Counted from the first letter of the stretch, positions 48,046-59,899 are shown. The stretch is DNA of 62,592 nt from Basidiobolus meristosporus CBS 931.73 (GCA_002104905.1 MCFE01000523.1:1-62592), one strand, 5' to 3'. Made by a program: numbers and translations. Notes: a model not told the origin generated them from the sequence alone.

Positions 48046-48477
48046 AAGCACACACGGTGAGCATGGCCAAGGAGTTCACGAGAGCACATGGGCAATAGTT
48101 GGAGCTGTTTATACACTTTTGGTATCTAGTGTTTGGGAGTAATTACTCCAAGTAATCCCTGTTGAAAAGCCATTTTTTGCACGAATCCATTTTTGGTTAT
48201 TACTGTTATGATTATTTGGTAGAACGCTTAAATCAATCAATAGTTTAAGTTTTGACTTATCTAATTGAGATGTTTGCAATCGTTGACTATAGTTTTAGTT
48301 CATTAGTATGCCAGAAGTTATCCAAACTATCGGCCTCATCAAAATGCTCCAAACTTTGTCCATCACTTCTGTAAATCGTGTTCTCCATCTCTCTATCCTA
48401 ACGGAGTTGTATAGTAGAGTTGAGTAACAGACTTGTTCCGTTGGATAGTGCCACATAGTGACAGATCAATTGGGCAC

Positions 48478-48823
48478 TGTTGTGAATTTTGTAATTACAC
48501 CTGAACATTCACCCAACTTAGTGACTTAGATCCTTGTCTACGAATCTTTGAGAAATTTGATGTTCTGAGCACCTGCTTTTTGGTGAAAATATTCTCAGTA
48601 AATTCCGACAAGGAATTTGGCCAAAATTCTCTAAGCTGTTCAAGCAGCCCCAAACTTTGCACACATGTTCTTGGGACCTTCCTAAACATATTCTACGTGC
48701 TTGTTTTGCTAAGATCATGTAAAAGTCTTTTTACTACTCTACATTCAATGAATCATTATGTGAAGACCACATAATCTAGTTGTTCTCCCAATCACTTTCA
48801 ATATCTCCAAAAATCTTACAACA
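48478..48823 (+). repeat. Solo LTR of the copia family
   Basis: Plus orientation, 346 bp, starting TGTTGTGAATTTT and ending CTTACAACA. Flanks do not show an intact 5-bp duplication, consistent with age. Confidence 0.8.
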
Positions 48824-49069
48824 ATCTCAACAAAGAGTAAAGCTCATAAGTAGAGACTTAAGTGACCAAATGTTTAAGTATTATCTGAAATATAGACCTA
48901 TAGTACCAAACAGTGAAAGGACTGTTGTGTTCATTCAAAATTTGAAATTCATGTATGGTGCTTGTACTTCTGAGTAAGTGATGTAGGATATACTATAGGA
49001 TCTCTATGATAGCCATTTCCAGGTGCTGTCTTCAGATTTTGAGATCTTGTGGGCTCTAGTGCTTTTGCG

Positions 49070-49412
49070 TGTTGAAAATTTTGTATTTACACCTAAGTAT
49101 TCGCCTTACCAAGTTACTTAGAGCATTACATACAGGTCTTAGAGAATTTTAGCCCAAATTCCTTGTTGGGATTTACTCGGAATATTTTCACCAAAACATC
49201 AGGTACTCAGAACATGAAGTATCTCAAAGTTGCGCAAGCAGCCCCAAACTCAGTATACATACTCTTGGGACCTTCCTTAGCACATTCTATAGGCTTCCTA
49301 GATAAAATGTACAAATAAATGCAACTATTACATTCAATATAACAATTAAGTGAAAAGCACCAACCTACTAGTTCTCCCAATCACTTCCAATTTCACCAGA
49401 ACTCTTACAACA
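49070..49412 (+). repeat. Solo LTR of the copia family
   Basis: Plus orientation, 343 bp, starting TGTTGAAAATTTT and ending CTTACAACA. Third LTR in the same orientation within 1.7 kb, each with a different degree of decay. Confidence 0.8.
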
Positions 49413-51863
49413 TTGCTATATAGTGCTAACCAGCATTGATATTGTTATGAAAAAGGGTGACATCAGAAATTGTAAGTAATTAGTCACCAATATATTTCCG
49501 GTCAACATTACATTTTGGTTTGGTTATGGCAGTGGCTGATATTTTGAAGTCTTCTAGTTACTGCTCAAGGATTTGCAAGGGTGCAGCACAGTACTGTTGG
49601 TATTTCATCACAATAGCATTATACTTTTGCTGTATATTCAACTAGGAGTGTCATGTCATTGAGGGAAGAAAGTGCAAAGACCTCATGATCCAGTCAACAC
49701 AAAATGCATATTACTTTTATGTAGATCAATGTCACCATTGCTCCCTACAAAATTATCAAACAGAGGGCACATTCTATCAAATGTGGGGAACCGTTCCAAA
49801 TTCCTGCATCTTTGAATTAGCAATATAGTTGTATCAGAGATCAACACTGCTTACACTATCACATGGATAAATAAGATATGGGATTGGCAAAATTACTTCA
49901 AATGGTCTAGTGATTGTCTGAAGTGTAGGCCATATTGTAGGCCAAATGACAAAAATCAACCAAGCAACCATTGTCTTCCCATTATTTAACAAATATTCCC
50001 AAACTGAAATCACTGAGATATTGCCGGATTAGCAAGCAATTGCTGTTGCGCTATTTCACAAGATTTTTCTATATGATGCTCTTGATGAAAACATGGCGAA
50101 ACAACCCATCAACAAAAGGAGCAATATTTCTTGGGTCACTACTCTATTGGGAAGATATCCCACTGTCAATAGCTTATTCTAATTTCTAATTGGAGACTTC
50201 GCATATATCTTTTGCTCAACAACGGGGCCAAATTTCTCAGAAGTTGCTGATGCTCATATCAGTACCACATGAGACATATTTGACTAGTAGCTGAGTCATT
50301 AGAGAATACCAACACATCCTCCCATAACTGCCCACTATTTCCTAAAGGTTGAACGGCATTACTTGCGCCGGTTTTCTTTGCAGATTACTCTCTAAACGAG
50401 CTACAGTGGGGTATCATACATGCCAAGAGAAAACATCAGATTAGGTACCAAAGGAATCTGGAGCTTTCAAGGTAGTCACAAGCCTACTTTTTCAATATGT
50501 ATTTATTGTGCTGAATACTGCGAGATAGAATCTTGATTAAGTGATTATAATAAGGAACCCGTAGCTTAAATTAGTTCAATCACAGCTGGAGCTTGGGAAC
50601 ACACATTTCGCAGAGAATGGTGAGGTAAACGAGCAGCTAAGGATACCGCTTAGATTTTCAATATCCCATTCACAGTACTATTTGAAAAAGTGACTTTCAC
50701 AATTCGAATGTGCAATTGACTGACAATAGCGGCTTTGCAGTTGGGATTGTTGCAATAATTTCATGGCCATCAACGTCCATATATAGCCTTGGAATTATTA
50801 ACAAGTGTCCAATAAAAGAGGCCAGATATGCCCTTACTTGTAGCAGCTCCCAATAAAAAGCAGCGGAGTATTTGGATGGTTGATTGTTCATCTATGTATA
50901 TGATATTTTCGTTGATGATGAAGACCACAGAACATACCTCTCTGTAATGGACGGGAGAATACGCCTAGGGCTTGATCAGGTTTCTGGTAGGAGGGAAATC
51001 CTGAGTCATTGTTGGGCGTGGTCAGAAGACTCCGATAAGCATAGACTCAATAAGACGCTATTGATGATTGTTCGACTATAAATGAACTCGGTCTAACGCT
51101 GTGCTTCTTGAAAAGCCGGGTTGTTCAAGAGCAAGTACCCCACCAAATCTAGCTTCCCTTGTAGTAAAAACACTCAGCTTACTGCTGTTTTTTTTTGGAA
51201 AGCTGAAGCTCTCTGGAACAGGAAATACAATAAGTAGAGCTTCTCCTACAATATACCAAAGAGCTTTACTGGCGTGTCGTACTCCTTGCAATCACTTTCA
51301 GTTCGGTTGTTCAAATATGCCAATACTAAGGTCACCATAGTAGGGCGTACTTGTGAGATAACAAGCTATTGGATAATCTACTATAATTAGAAGCCACTAA
51401 ATCATTGACTTGTGGCGCCTAGCTATAGCTTCCTCCAAAACAAATTCTGGCCCTCTGGAAATCTATCAAGGCTTCAAAGCGGCAGTCTGGTTGTTGGTTA
51501 AAGTCGACATAAAGAACCATATCGTCGACATAAGAAAGGGCGACTCTCCTGTATCTCCGTAAACAATAACCTTTTCATAGGCTGACTATTTCCTGAAGGT
51601 TAAACATCTTTAGCTATGCCAGATTTACTTTAGTAAGTGTTGCCTAATATTAATTTCACTAACATATGAGTACTAATTAGACTTCAAGAGAAACGGTTCC
51701 AAAACTACTCTACAATTATTGGTGGGACAAAGTGCACCTAAGATGGGGTATATAATTTACGCGAAATCGTTGCGATCAATTGATAGTATCAACGAATTCA
51801 GTGCATGGGGAGCCAAGTGAGTAATGTAATAGTTGTGATTCTATGCATCTGGAAAAGTATTCC
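49413..51863. other. Spacer between GH16 copies 2 and 3, possible retroelement debris
   Basis: No supported gene. The minus strand near 51540-51490 reads YVDDMVLYVD, reminiscent of a reverse-transcriptase active site. A short block (about 50340-50365, CACTATTTCCTAAAGGTTGA) recurs with changes at about 51585-51610. These suggest an old, unclassified retroelement. Confidence 0.35.
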
Positions 51864-53393
51864 TTATAAGGTTTTGTTGGTGCCGGGGCAGACACCGTTG
51901 ACATTATAGGCGGGGAATTCGTACCCAGCTTCCTTCCAAGTTCTAAGAGTGGGGTTGTTGTAAGCATTCGGATGTTGCTGAATATACTTGGCGGTTGGGT
52001 AATCCGGGGGATCGCAAGAAACGTTGATCTTATCCGGAAGCTGATAGACACGAACGTAGTCGATCCACATGGTGCTAGGGAACTCAATCAACGAGAAATC
52101 AAGCCAGCCCCAAGAATGCGAGAATCCCAGGTTCATGATAATCGACATTGGCTCGGCACTGATCAGTCTTTGGGCCACCTTGGAGATGGGATCAGGTCCG
52201 ATGGCTGCGGCATCCAGTCTCCAAATGGGCTGATCATTGATTCTCCAAATGATGTACCCGGTGGGTCCTGGTACGTACTCAAACGAGTATGTCTGGAAAG
52301 CCTTGCCTTCGTAGGCATCCAAGGGGACAGTGTTGATGGCTGAGACACATTGTTGCAATGGATCACCAATGTAAGAGTTCTTATGGGCGTCTGGGCTGTA
52401 GAGAGTGACGAACTTCTCATTCACCTTCATGTCGTGGTTGAAGGGGGCGATCTGGTCAGACATGGACACAGTGCCAAGGCCGCTCCGTTTGTACGCACCA
52501 GCTGCTTCAAATATATCGATCTCTGGAGCACCACGGCCGGTTCCTGGGTTGGGGTGGTCTTGGCCTGGGCAGACGCATTTGTTGAGCTTCTGGCCCGGAA
52601 GCTTAGATAGCTTGTATGGCAAGTCCTGGTCAGGACCGACGGCGCTGTCACAAGTATCATAGGTGTAGGGCCAGGTACCATCGGTGGTGGCTCCATATCC
52701 GGCTCTGCCCAAGTTGCCCATGGTCCAAATGCCTGGCCAGAAGCCAAAGACGTTGCCCTTGCCAGGGAGCGACACGTTGACCTCGAGTATTCCCCCGGTA
52801 AAGCAGAACTTGTTCCAGCTTTGGACCATTCCACTCTTGTAGTCCTTGCCATTGATCTGCTCCTTGGTAATTCTGATCTTCATACTTCCGTCAGAGGTGG
52901 TCACCGCTTCAGGATTGTACCATTCCAGATCGTCTGTTGGCCAATACCAGAGGTCCACAGCAGTCCACTTGGGATCCTTACCCTCGGCGAATTGGCGACC
53001 AGGTGTGTTGAACTCATCCGAGAATACCAGAGTGAAGTTCTGTCCACCAATGGATTTGGTTCGGAACTCTTGTGGAGTGTCCTCATCGATCCACTTGGCG
53101 TACGTGGGTGTAGGGGAAGCTGATGAGCTGGTTCTAGAGCTTGTGGAGGACGAAGACAAAATTGAAGAGCTTGATGACACCATGGTTGAAGCGGAACTTG
53201 CGGTGGCACTGGAGCTTTCGCTAGTATAGTGGTTCTTCGGCTGGATTGAGGCATCGTCTTTGTAATCCTTTCCATCGTGACGATGATGCTTGTCGTGTTG
53301 GACAATTGGTGTGATGATGATAAGACACAGGAGGCCAACCACCACAATGGTTATGGCTGTGATTTTAACAAATCGATTTTGCAGAAGACCCAT
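51864..53393 (-). CDS. GH16 beta-glucan-remodelling enzyme, KRE6/SKN1 type (copy 3, inverted)
   Basis: Intronless, 509 aa, inverted relative to copies 1 and 2. Signal-anchor and GH16 domain are the same (EIDIFE at 291-296). The Ser/Thr linker is 20 residues shorter and differs in sequence (DDASIQPKNHYTSESSSAT region). The GH16 domain protein is identical to copies 1 and 2 except Leu for Pro near the C-terminus (NNPTLRTW). Silent variants are mosaic: copy 3 matches copy 2 at the equivalents of 41808, 41826, 41898, 41910, 42261, 42570 and 42574, but copy 1 at 42184, 42708 and 43026. The promoter is recognisably related but much more diverged than that of copies 1 and 2. Confidence 0.92.
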   Translation of the reverse strand: MGLLQNRFVKITAITIVVVGLLCLIIITPIVQHDKHHRHDGKDYKDDASIQPKNHYTSESSSATASSASTMVSSSSSILSSSSTSSRTSSSASPTPTYAKWIDEDTPQEFRTKSIGGQNFTLVFSDEFNTPGRQFAEGKDPKWTAVDLWYWPTDDLEWYNPEAVTTSDGSMKIRITKEQINGKDYKSGMVQSWNKFCFTGGILEVNVSLPGKGNVFGFWPGIWTMGNLGRAGYGATTDGTWPYTYDTCDSAVGPDQDLPYKLSKLPGQKLNKCVCPGQDHPNPGTGRGAPEIDIFEAAGAYKRSGLGTVSMSDQIAPFNHDMKVNEKFVTLYSPDAHKNSYIGDPLQQCVSAINTVPLDAYEGKAFQTYSFEYVPGPTGYIIWRINDQPIWRLDAAAIGPDPISKVAQRLISAEPMSIIMNLGFSHSWGWLDFSLIEFPSTMWIDYVRVYQLPDKINVSCDPPDYPTAKYIQQHPNAYNNPTLRTWKEAGYEFPAYNVNGVCPGTNKTL

Positions 53394-53457
53394 TGTGAAA
53401 TGAGCGAATATTGAATGGAAGACTTGTCTTGAGCATGTGAAGGTACCCTCGCTTGAC

Positions 53458-53464
53458 TTATATA
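53458..53464 (-). promoter_or_regulatory. TATA box, GH16 copy 3
   Basis: TATATAA on the minus strand about 65 bp from the ATG, at the same spacing as copies 1 and 2. Confidence 0.6.
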
Positions 53465-54578
53465 CAAATCGCTCACTTATATTAGCGTTCCATTCCTAAG
53501 CTGCCACTCGGCAAGCACATTTTTGGAATGGCCGTCGCAAATTTAAGGGTACGTGATCTTTTCAGCCACCTGCAATTTGTTTTTCGTAAGCTTTCGCTGC
53601 CAGTTTTGTACGTTATCTACTAGTGTAATGTAGCGATAGGATACTATAAATAAATCAATCACAGTTCTTGGCGATATTGTCGAGAGTAGACATATCATAG
53701 CTGGTTAATATGATGGTGCTTGCCTCGTCCGCACACCTACCACTTCCTAAACTGCCGATTTCTACTAATCTGGATAGTCACACTATATTAATCTGGTTTG
53801 GTACATTTTTGGTCTAGACTGATTTCTACTTTGTCAATGACTGGCGCGATTGACTCTACCGAATCGACATTTTGTGATCGGATACATCGTGGATGCCTAT
53901 CTACCATATTTGCTCATTACCGAGAATATGTATATTTCCGTATTTGAAAACGTAATCATTATATCAATATTGACCTTGGAGTCTATGCATTGAGGATGGC
54001 AACGGCGTTAAGTTGGTATTGCGAGCTAGAATAGTAAGACTAAATACGCGAACGTGTTTATGTGTTTCTAAAGACAATCTATTAATTGTTAAAAACATAG
54101 GTACAACAGATTCGTTTTTGGCACAGGGGAAATAGCATTGGTGAAGTCAACAAGGTCTATCATTGTGCTAATTTTGGCTCTGGAAACTATATCGCTGACA
54201 ATAGTTATGATCCCATATCGCTAAGAGACCCAGATTAAGACGACTGAAGATGTGGGTGTGTTTGTATGCCCCCAAAGGCAGCGTAGCAATAGATCAAAAT
54301 GTGAATTTTATAGCTGTGGCTGTGGCAAACTGGTTGATTAACGAGTGGCTAAATTGTTAGCCTCAAGCTATTTCACTACAATGATCCAAGCAGGGGATGG
54401 AAGTAGTGCCTCCACTGTTTCAGTTGAGTAAGCAAATGAGCTTGGTGACCAATCAATATTATTTATCAATACCAAGCTTGGCTATGCTCACAACACCATA
54501 CACAAGCTATTTGAAAATTAAATATTTAGCATACAAGTGCTTCTGTTATGGTATTTAGAGTGTAGGTATTATAGTAAG
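53465..54578. other. Upstream region of GH16 copy 3
   Basis: No gene. About 250 bp next to the gene align, with many changes, to the promoters of copies 1 and 2 (for example GGCGATATTGTCGAGAGTAG). The remainder is AT-rich and unassigned. Confidence 0.5.
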
Positions 54579-54630
54579 TGCTGTAAGAGTCTTGGAGATA
54601 TTGGAAGTGATTAGGAGAACAAGTAGATTA
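54579..54630 (-). repeat. 52-bp LTR start fragment abutting a full LTR
   Basis: TGCTGTAAGAGTCTTGGAG and following bases equal the first 52 bp of the LTR that begins at 54631, joined to it without spacer. Either a partial tandem duplication or an older LTR cut by insertion. Confidence 0.8.
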
Positions 54631-54979
54631 TGTTGTAAGAGTCTTGGAGATATTGGAAGTGATTGGGAGAACAAGTAGATTATGTGGTTTTCACTTAATG
54701 ATTTATTGAATGTAAAAGTAGTATTTATACTTTTACCTGGCCTTGGCATTACAAACACGTAGAATAGGTTAAGGAAGGTCCAAAAAACATGTGTGCAAAG
54801 TTTGGGGCTGTTTGGACAACTTTGAGAATTTTCATGTTCTGGGTACCTGGTATTTTGGTGAAAATATTCTAAGTAAATCCCAACAAGGAATTTGGTCAGT
54901 ATTCTCTAGGACTTGAAGGTAATGATCTAAGTGACTAAGTTAGGTGAATATTTAAGTGGAAATGCAAATTTTTACAACA
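54631..54979 (-). repeat. 3' LTR of the copia element
   Basis: 349 bp with TGTTGTAA...TTACAACA termini. It is followed by CTCCCACTC (minus-strand polypurine tract GAGTGGGAG, 54980-54988), which marks it as the 3' LTR of a minus-strand element. Confidence 0.9.
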
Positions 54980-57900
54980 CTCCCACTCAGCTAAATGCTC
55001 ATACTGACTAGTCCTAATTTTGACCTCAGATATTCAAACTTGTCTCTAGCTAATGGCTTGGTAAATATGTCTGCAATCATTTCATCTGTAGGACAGTAAA
55101 CTAAGCTAACTAAGCTATTCTCTATAGCTTCACGTATGAAATGATGTCTAATATCTATGTGCTTGGTTCTGGCATGAAAAGTTGGATTTCTACCTAATTG
55201 TATACATCCTTGATTATCTTGAAATAAAGTAATAGGCGTTTTTTGACATAGGCCGAAATCTGTAAACAGCTTTCTTAACCACATTGCTTCTTTTGTAGCT
55301 TCACAGGCTGCCATATACTCTGCCTCTGTGGTGGAAAGTGCAATGGTTGGTTGTTTTCTTGAATTCCATAAAAATGCTCCTTTGCAGTAAAGAAAGGTGT
55401 ATCCTGTGGTGGATCTTCTGTCTTCTAAATTTTGTCCCCAATCTGCATCAGAGTATCCCACAGGATCTTGTTCTGAGTCCTTATAAGTGTATATTAAGCA
55501 AATATCAGCAGTTCCTTTTAGGTATCTAAAAATCCACTTAACTGCTGCAATATGATCAGATCCATAGTTCTGATTATGTTGGCTGACAACTCCCACTGAA
55601 TATGAGATATCTGGACGTGTTCCAAGCATGATATACATCAGACTGCCGACCATAGATTGATAAGGAAAGTCAGGGCTTTCAGATGGCACCAAGCTCTCTT
55701 GATTTGGTTGAGTTTTGACCAAGTTAAGGTTTGTCTCCATTGGGGTAGCTGCCGGTTTACAGTCTTCCATTTTGTACTTCTTTAGTATATCTTGAATATA
55801 CTTGGATTGGCTTAGGGTAATAGTCTGGGTACTTCTGTCTATGGAGAACTTAATCCCTAAGTAGTAACTAAGTTCTCCTAGATCGGACATCTTGAACTCC
55901 TTAGATAGGCTGGATTAAGTCTCTTCCAATGTTTCTAGGTTATTGGTGGCTATAATAAGATCATCCACATATAGAGCTAATAGAACTGGATTTGCTCTAT
56001 CTGGCTTATAGTATATACTATAGTCAGCATTACTCCTTTTGAAACTCAAAGAATCCAAATTAGAATCTATCTTGCAATTCCAGGCTCTTGGTGATTGTTT
56101 GAGACCATATAGTGACTTTTTAAGCCTGCAGACCAAATGGGGGTTATCTTGGTCAACAAACCCATCAGGCTGGTGCATATACACGTCCTCATCAAGTTCT
56201 CCATTCAAAAATGCAGTTTTTACATCCATTTGATGAATAAAAAACTTATATTTGGCTGCAATAGCCAATATTAATCTGATGGAATTAAACTTGGCTACCG
56301 GTGCAAAGGTCTCAGTATAGTCAAGTCCTTTTGTTTGAGAGTATCCTTTGGCTACAAGTCTTGCTTTGTATCTTTCAATTGTACCATCAGCCTTGTATTT
56401 TGTCTTGAAGACCCATCTGCGTCCAATTGATTTTTGGTTGATTGGTAATTTGATTAAGTCCCAAGTTTGATTTTCCATCAGTGCCTGATATTCCTCAGTC
56501 ATTGCAGATCTCCAAAACTTTGTCTGAGGGCTATTTAGGGCCTCTTTTACAGTCTGGGGTTCACCAATATGGACTGAATAGGCATAGGCTAAGTTTGTAC
56601 CCTCATTAATATAGTAATTTGGGCTATTTCTTGTCCAATTTGATCTCCGGGCATTTGATACTGGAATGATCACTTCTGGGATATTCCTGGGCACTGATTC
56701 TGGCTGAACCATGGTTGTAGAGTCCTCTGGAGAGAAAAAGCTTTAATTGTTTTGCTCTGATTCAATCCTGACAATTGGTGGACTTGGGACCAAATTTTCA
56801 TCATCATCTGATGTCATTTTTTGTGAAAATTTTGAATTTTCATCAAACAACACATCCCTGGACTTGATAAGCTTCTTTGCTTTGGTATTGTAGAGTCTGT
56901 ATGCCTTATTCTCATTGCAGTAGCCCAAAAATATGCATTTTACACTTTTTGGCTCAAATTTTGACTGATTTCCAGCCAGTTTTTTGGCATATGCTGTACA
57001 CCCAAATATTCTTAGATGTTCTGCACTTGGTCTGTATCCATACCATGCTTCAAATGGAGTAGAATCACAAAGTATTCTGTTATAACTCCTATTTTTAAGA
57101 TGTACAGCAGTGGCAACTGATTCCGCCCAAAAATCATAGGATAATTTTGTTGTAAGAGTCTTGGAGATATTGGAAGTGATTTGGAGAACAAGTAGATTAT
57201 TTGTTTTTCACTTAATGATTTATTGAATGTAAAAGTGGTATTTATACTTTTACCTGCTCTTGGCATTACAAACACGTAGAATAGGTTAAGGAAGGTCCCA
57301 AGAACAGGTGTGCAAAGTTTGGGGCTGTTTGGACAACCTTGAGAATTTTCATGTTCTGGGTACCTGGTATTTTGGTGAAAATATTCTAAGTAAATCCCAA
57401 CAAGGAATTTGGTCAGTATTCTCTAGGATTTGAAGGTGATGATCTAAGTGACTAAGTTAGGTGAATATTTAGGTGGAAATACAAATTTTTACAACAAATT
57501 TTTGATCATGGATCATAGATCTTGCCATATCAATTATTGATCTGTTAGCTTGTTCTCCTACTCCATTTTGCTGTGGGGAGTATGGTACAGTAGTCTCTTG
57601 CTTTATCCCATGAATTTTGCAGAAGTGGATGAAGAGTTTTAAGGTATATTCTCCACCATGGTCAGATCGTATTTTCTTGATTTTTTTACCAGTTTCTCTC
57701 TCCACCATGGCTTTAAACTCCCTGAACTTAGACAGAGCTTCTTCCTTTCTCTCCATGAAGTAGACCCATGTGTATCTTGTATAATCATCAATAACAGTGA
57801 TTAAATACTTCATCCCGCCTAAGGATAAATTTTGCATAGGTCCACACAGATCTGAGTGAATTAGATCTAATTTTTTCTTAGTTTTGATTAACCCAGAGCT

Positions 57901-59065
57901 CTTGAACAGTTGTCTGGCTTGTTTCCCATATATGCAGGCTTCACAGTGCTCCAAATTAGCTGGGGGATCAATTCTCACTCCAGAAATTAGCTGATCTTTG
58001 ATCATTTTGCGCAAATAATCAAAATTGATGTGCCCAAATCTCCTGTGCCAAAGCATTGGTGTTTCTTCATTTAAGTTACTTATATTGGCTTCCAGATATA
58101 ATGGAATATAAGTCAACTTGTATAGATTCTGATCTCTGATGTCCAAAGCAATATGAGCACCATTTTGATCAGTGATCCTGCATCCAGAATTGTCAAAACT
58201 GAAACTGAGTCCTTCTGCTGTGGCCTTGCTTACAGAGAGTAGGTTCTTGGCTATTTCTGGTACATAGAGTACTTCTTTAAAGGTCAGTGTATGGCTTCCT
58301 TCACTGCTTCTAAGGTTTACTTCAATAGTTCCTTCTCCCACTGCATCAAGTGTTCTATCATCACCCATGAAAACCTTCTTAATTGGAATTTCTTGATATT
58401 GGGTAAAAAGTTCTTTTTGGTGTGTAAAGTGTTGAGAAGCTCCAGAGTCAATATACCATGTCTGAGAATCCTTGTTTGTGGTCATATTTAGTGCAGATAT
58501 GAATAGTCTATCTTCAGTTGTTGCAGCATTTCCATATTCAGGCTTCTTTTGCTGATAATCTCTGTTCTTGAGACACCGGTCTGATGTGTGTCCTTTCCTT
58601 TTGCAGTAGTTGCAAAATAGGTTGCTGTTGCCTTTGTAGGGTCTTGGGTACCTCCTTTGTTGGTTATCATTGCTTATTAAAGCATTTTCTTCTTCCTTCT
58701 TATTGGCGCTTGATTTTCTTAATTCTTCATCCAGGAGCCTTCCATATACATAATTTAAGGTCAAATCTTCAGTTCTGGACTCTAGGGCTGATACAAGGCC
58801 CTGAAACTTGTCTGTCAGGCTATTCAGGATGGTAACTATCACATCCACATCAGTAGTTGGTACACCTACAGATTCCATCTCATCTACCAGCAGGGTAGTT
58901 CTGTTAATTAGATTTTTCATTTCTTCTCCCAGCAGCATCTATGTTGTAAAGAATTTTTGTCTCAGATACATTTTCTTGGCAGCTGAACATGCCTGGCAGG
59001 TGTCTTCTAGTGCTTTCCAGGCATTCTTTGCCATTTTTGCTCTTGAGCATTGAATTAGCAATTTG
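54980..59065 (-). pseudogene. Ty1/copia retrotransposon gag-pol, disrupted
   Basis: Minus-strand polyprotein in copia order. Gag remnant; zinc knuckle CNYCKRKGHTSDRC (CX2CX4HX4C, near 58615-58575); protease WYIDSGASQHFTH (about 58470); integrase with an HHCC zinc site (HRRFGHINFDYL ... CEACIYGKQ), HSDLCGPMQ and RSDHGGEY; reverse transcriptase with GLDYTETFAPVAKF, QMDVKTAFLNGELDE and YVDDLIIA (56712-55915); RNase H with YSDADWGQN, STTEAEYMA and KHIDIRHHFIRE (55890-54991). Defects: two in-frame TAA stops (about 56743-56745 and 55915-55917), a solo LTR inside integrase (57148-57496), and loss of the 5' end at 59065 where LINE sequence begins. Apart from these it is open, so inactivation was recent. 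A related 5' end survives at 1-907. Confidence 0.92.
57148..57496 (-). repeat. Solo LTR nested in the copia integrase
   Basis: 349 bp with perfect 8-bp inverted termini TGTTGTAA/TTACAACA, flanked by a perfect 5-bp target duplication AATTT (57143-57147 and 57497-57501). The integrase frame reads MIHDQK before it and SYDFWAES after it, in register once the LTR and one duplication are discounted. Confidence 0.93.
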
Positions 59066-59899
59066 GTTAGGGGGAGGGAAAGTCACCAAAGTAGGTGAAA
59101 TCTTTATTTGATTTCAGACAAGTCTAACTACAAATAAAGAAGCCAGCTGGGAATAGAAGATTCCCAAAGTAAACACTAAGTTGAATATGAATAAATCTAA
59201 GCTAAAGTTAAGGCAGTATCCCAAAGTACACTGGAGTTCAGGTTCATGGGGGAGTGAAGCAGATAAGCTTGAGAGATATAATAATCTTTTAAGAAGTGGG
59301 TAACAGCAGGTGAAGGGGAGTTTTTGATAAGTGAAGTGAATCTTAGGGTTAGGGTTCTAGTGCTTTATTGGGAAATTTGCACAAAAAGTGCAACCTTGAA
59401 ATATGACAAAGTCATATAAGTATAGCAACTAATGTAAAATGATAACTACTTTGCCAGTAAAAGGGGTGAAGGAAACTGTAAAAGCTATAAAGGAAAAGCT
59501 GTGGACACAAGAAATTTACAGTACCATTCATTACCCTACATTGCAAGTAAGCTGAAGGAACATAAGGGGAAGCTTTAACAGACTGAACTAAAGAATCTTG
59601 CTCCATATCACAAACGAAACAATGAGGACTGCGGAAGCTTTAAAGGAAACAAAAGTTTCCATAGTGATGGCCTACCAGGAAATCCACAGAAGCATTCACT
59701 GATCCAACAGAAGGAAACAAGAGGCTAGAGTAATGTCATCAAAAGAAAATGAACCAGAAGCTGAAGATCAGGCACATACACCAAGTCCAATTATGCCAAA
59801 GGAAGCTGCAGAAGCTTGAAAGGAAACAGAAAGTCTCCATTGGGGTGACACCAGGGGAAATCCACAGTCAGCCCTTTACATCACCAGAGGTGGGCAGTG
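59066..59899 (-). mobile_element. 5'-truncated LINE 3' fragment
   Basis: Begins next to truncated copia gag at 59065/59066 and starts GTTAGGGGGAGGGAAAGTCA. The first ~90 bp match the 3' end of the LINE at 60403 onward (both share AGGTGAAATCTTTATTT and AAAGAAGCCAGC). No RT coding remains and the rest is non-coding. A short TTAGGGTTAGGGTT lies at 59343-59356. Confidence 0.6.

Noticed and set aside
59343-59356. TTAGGGTTAGGGTT as an internal telomere
   Set aside because: Only two repeats; too short to call interstitial telomeric DNA.
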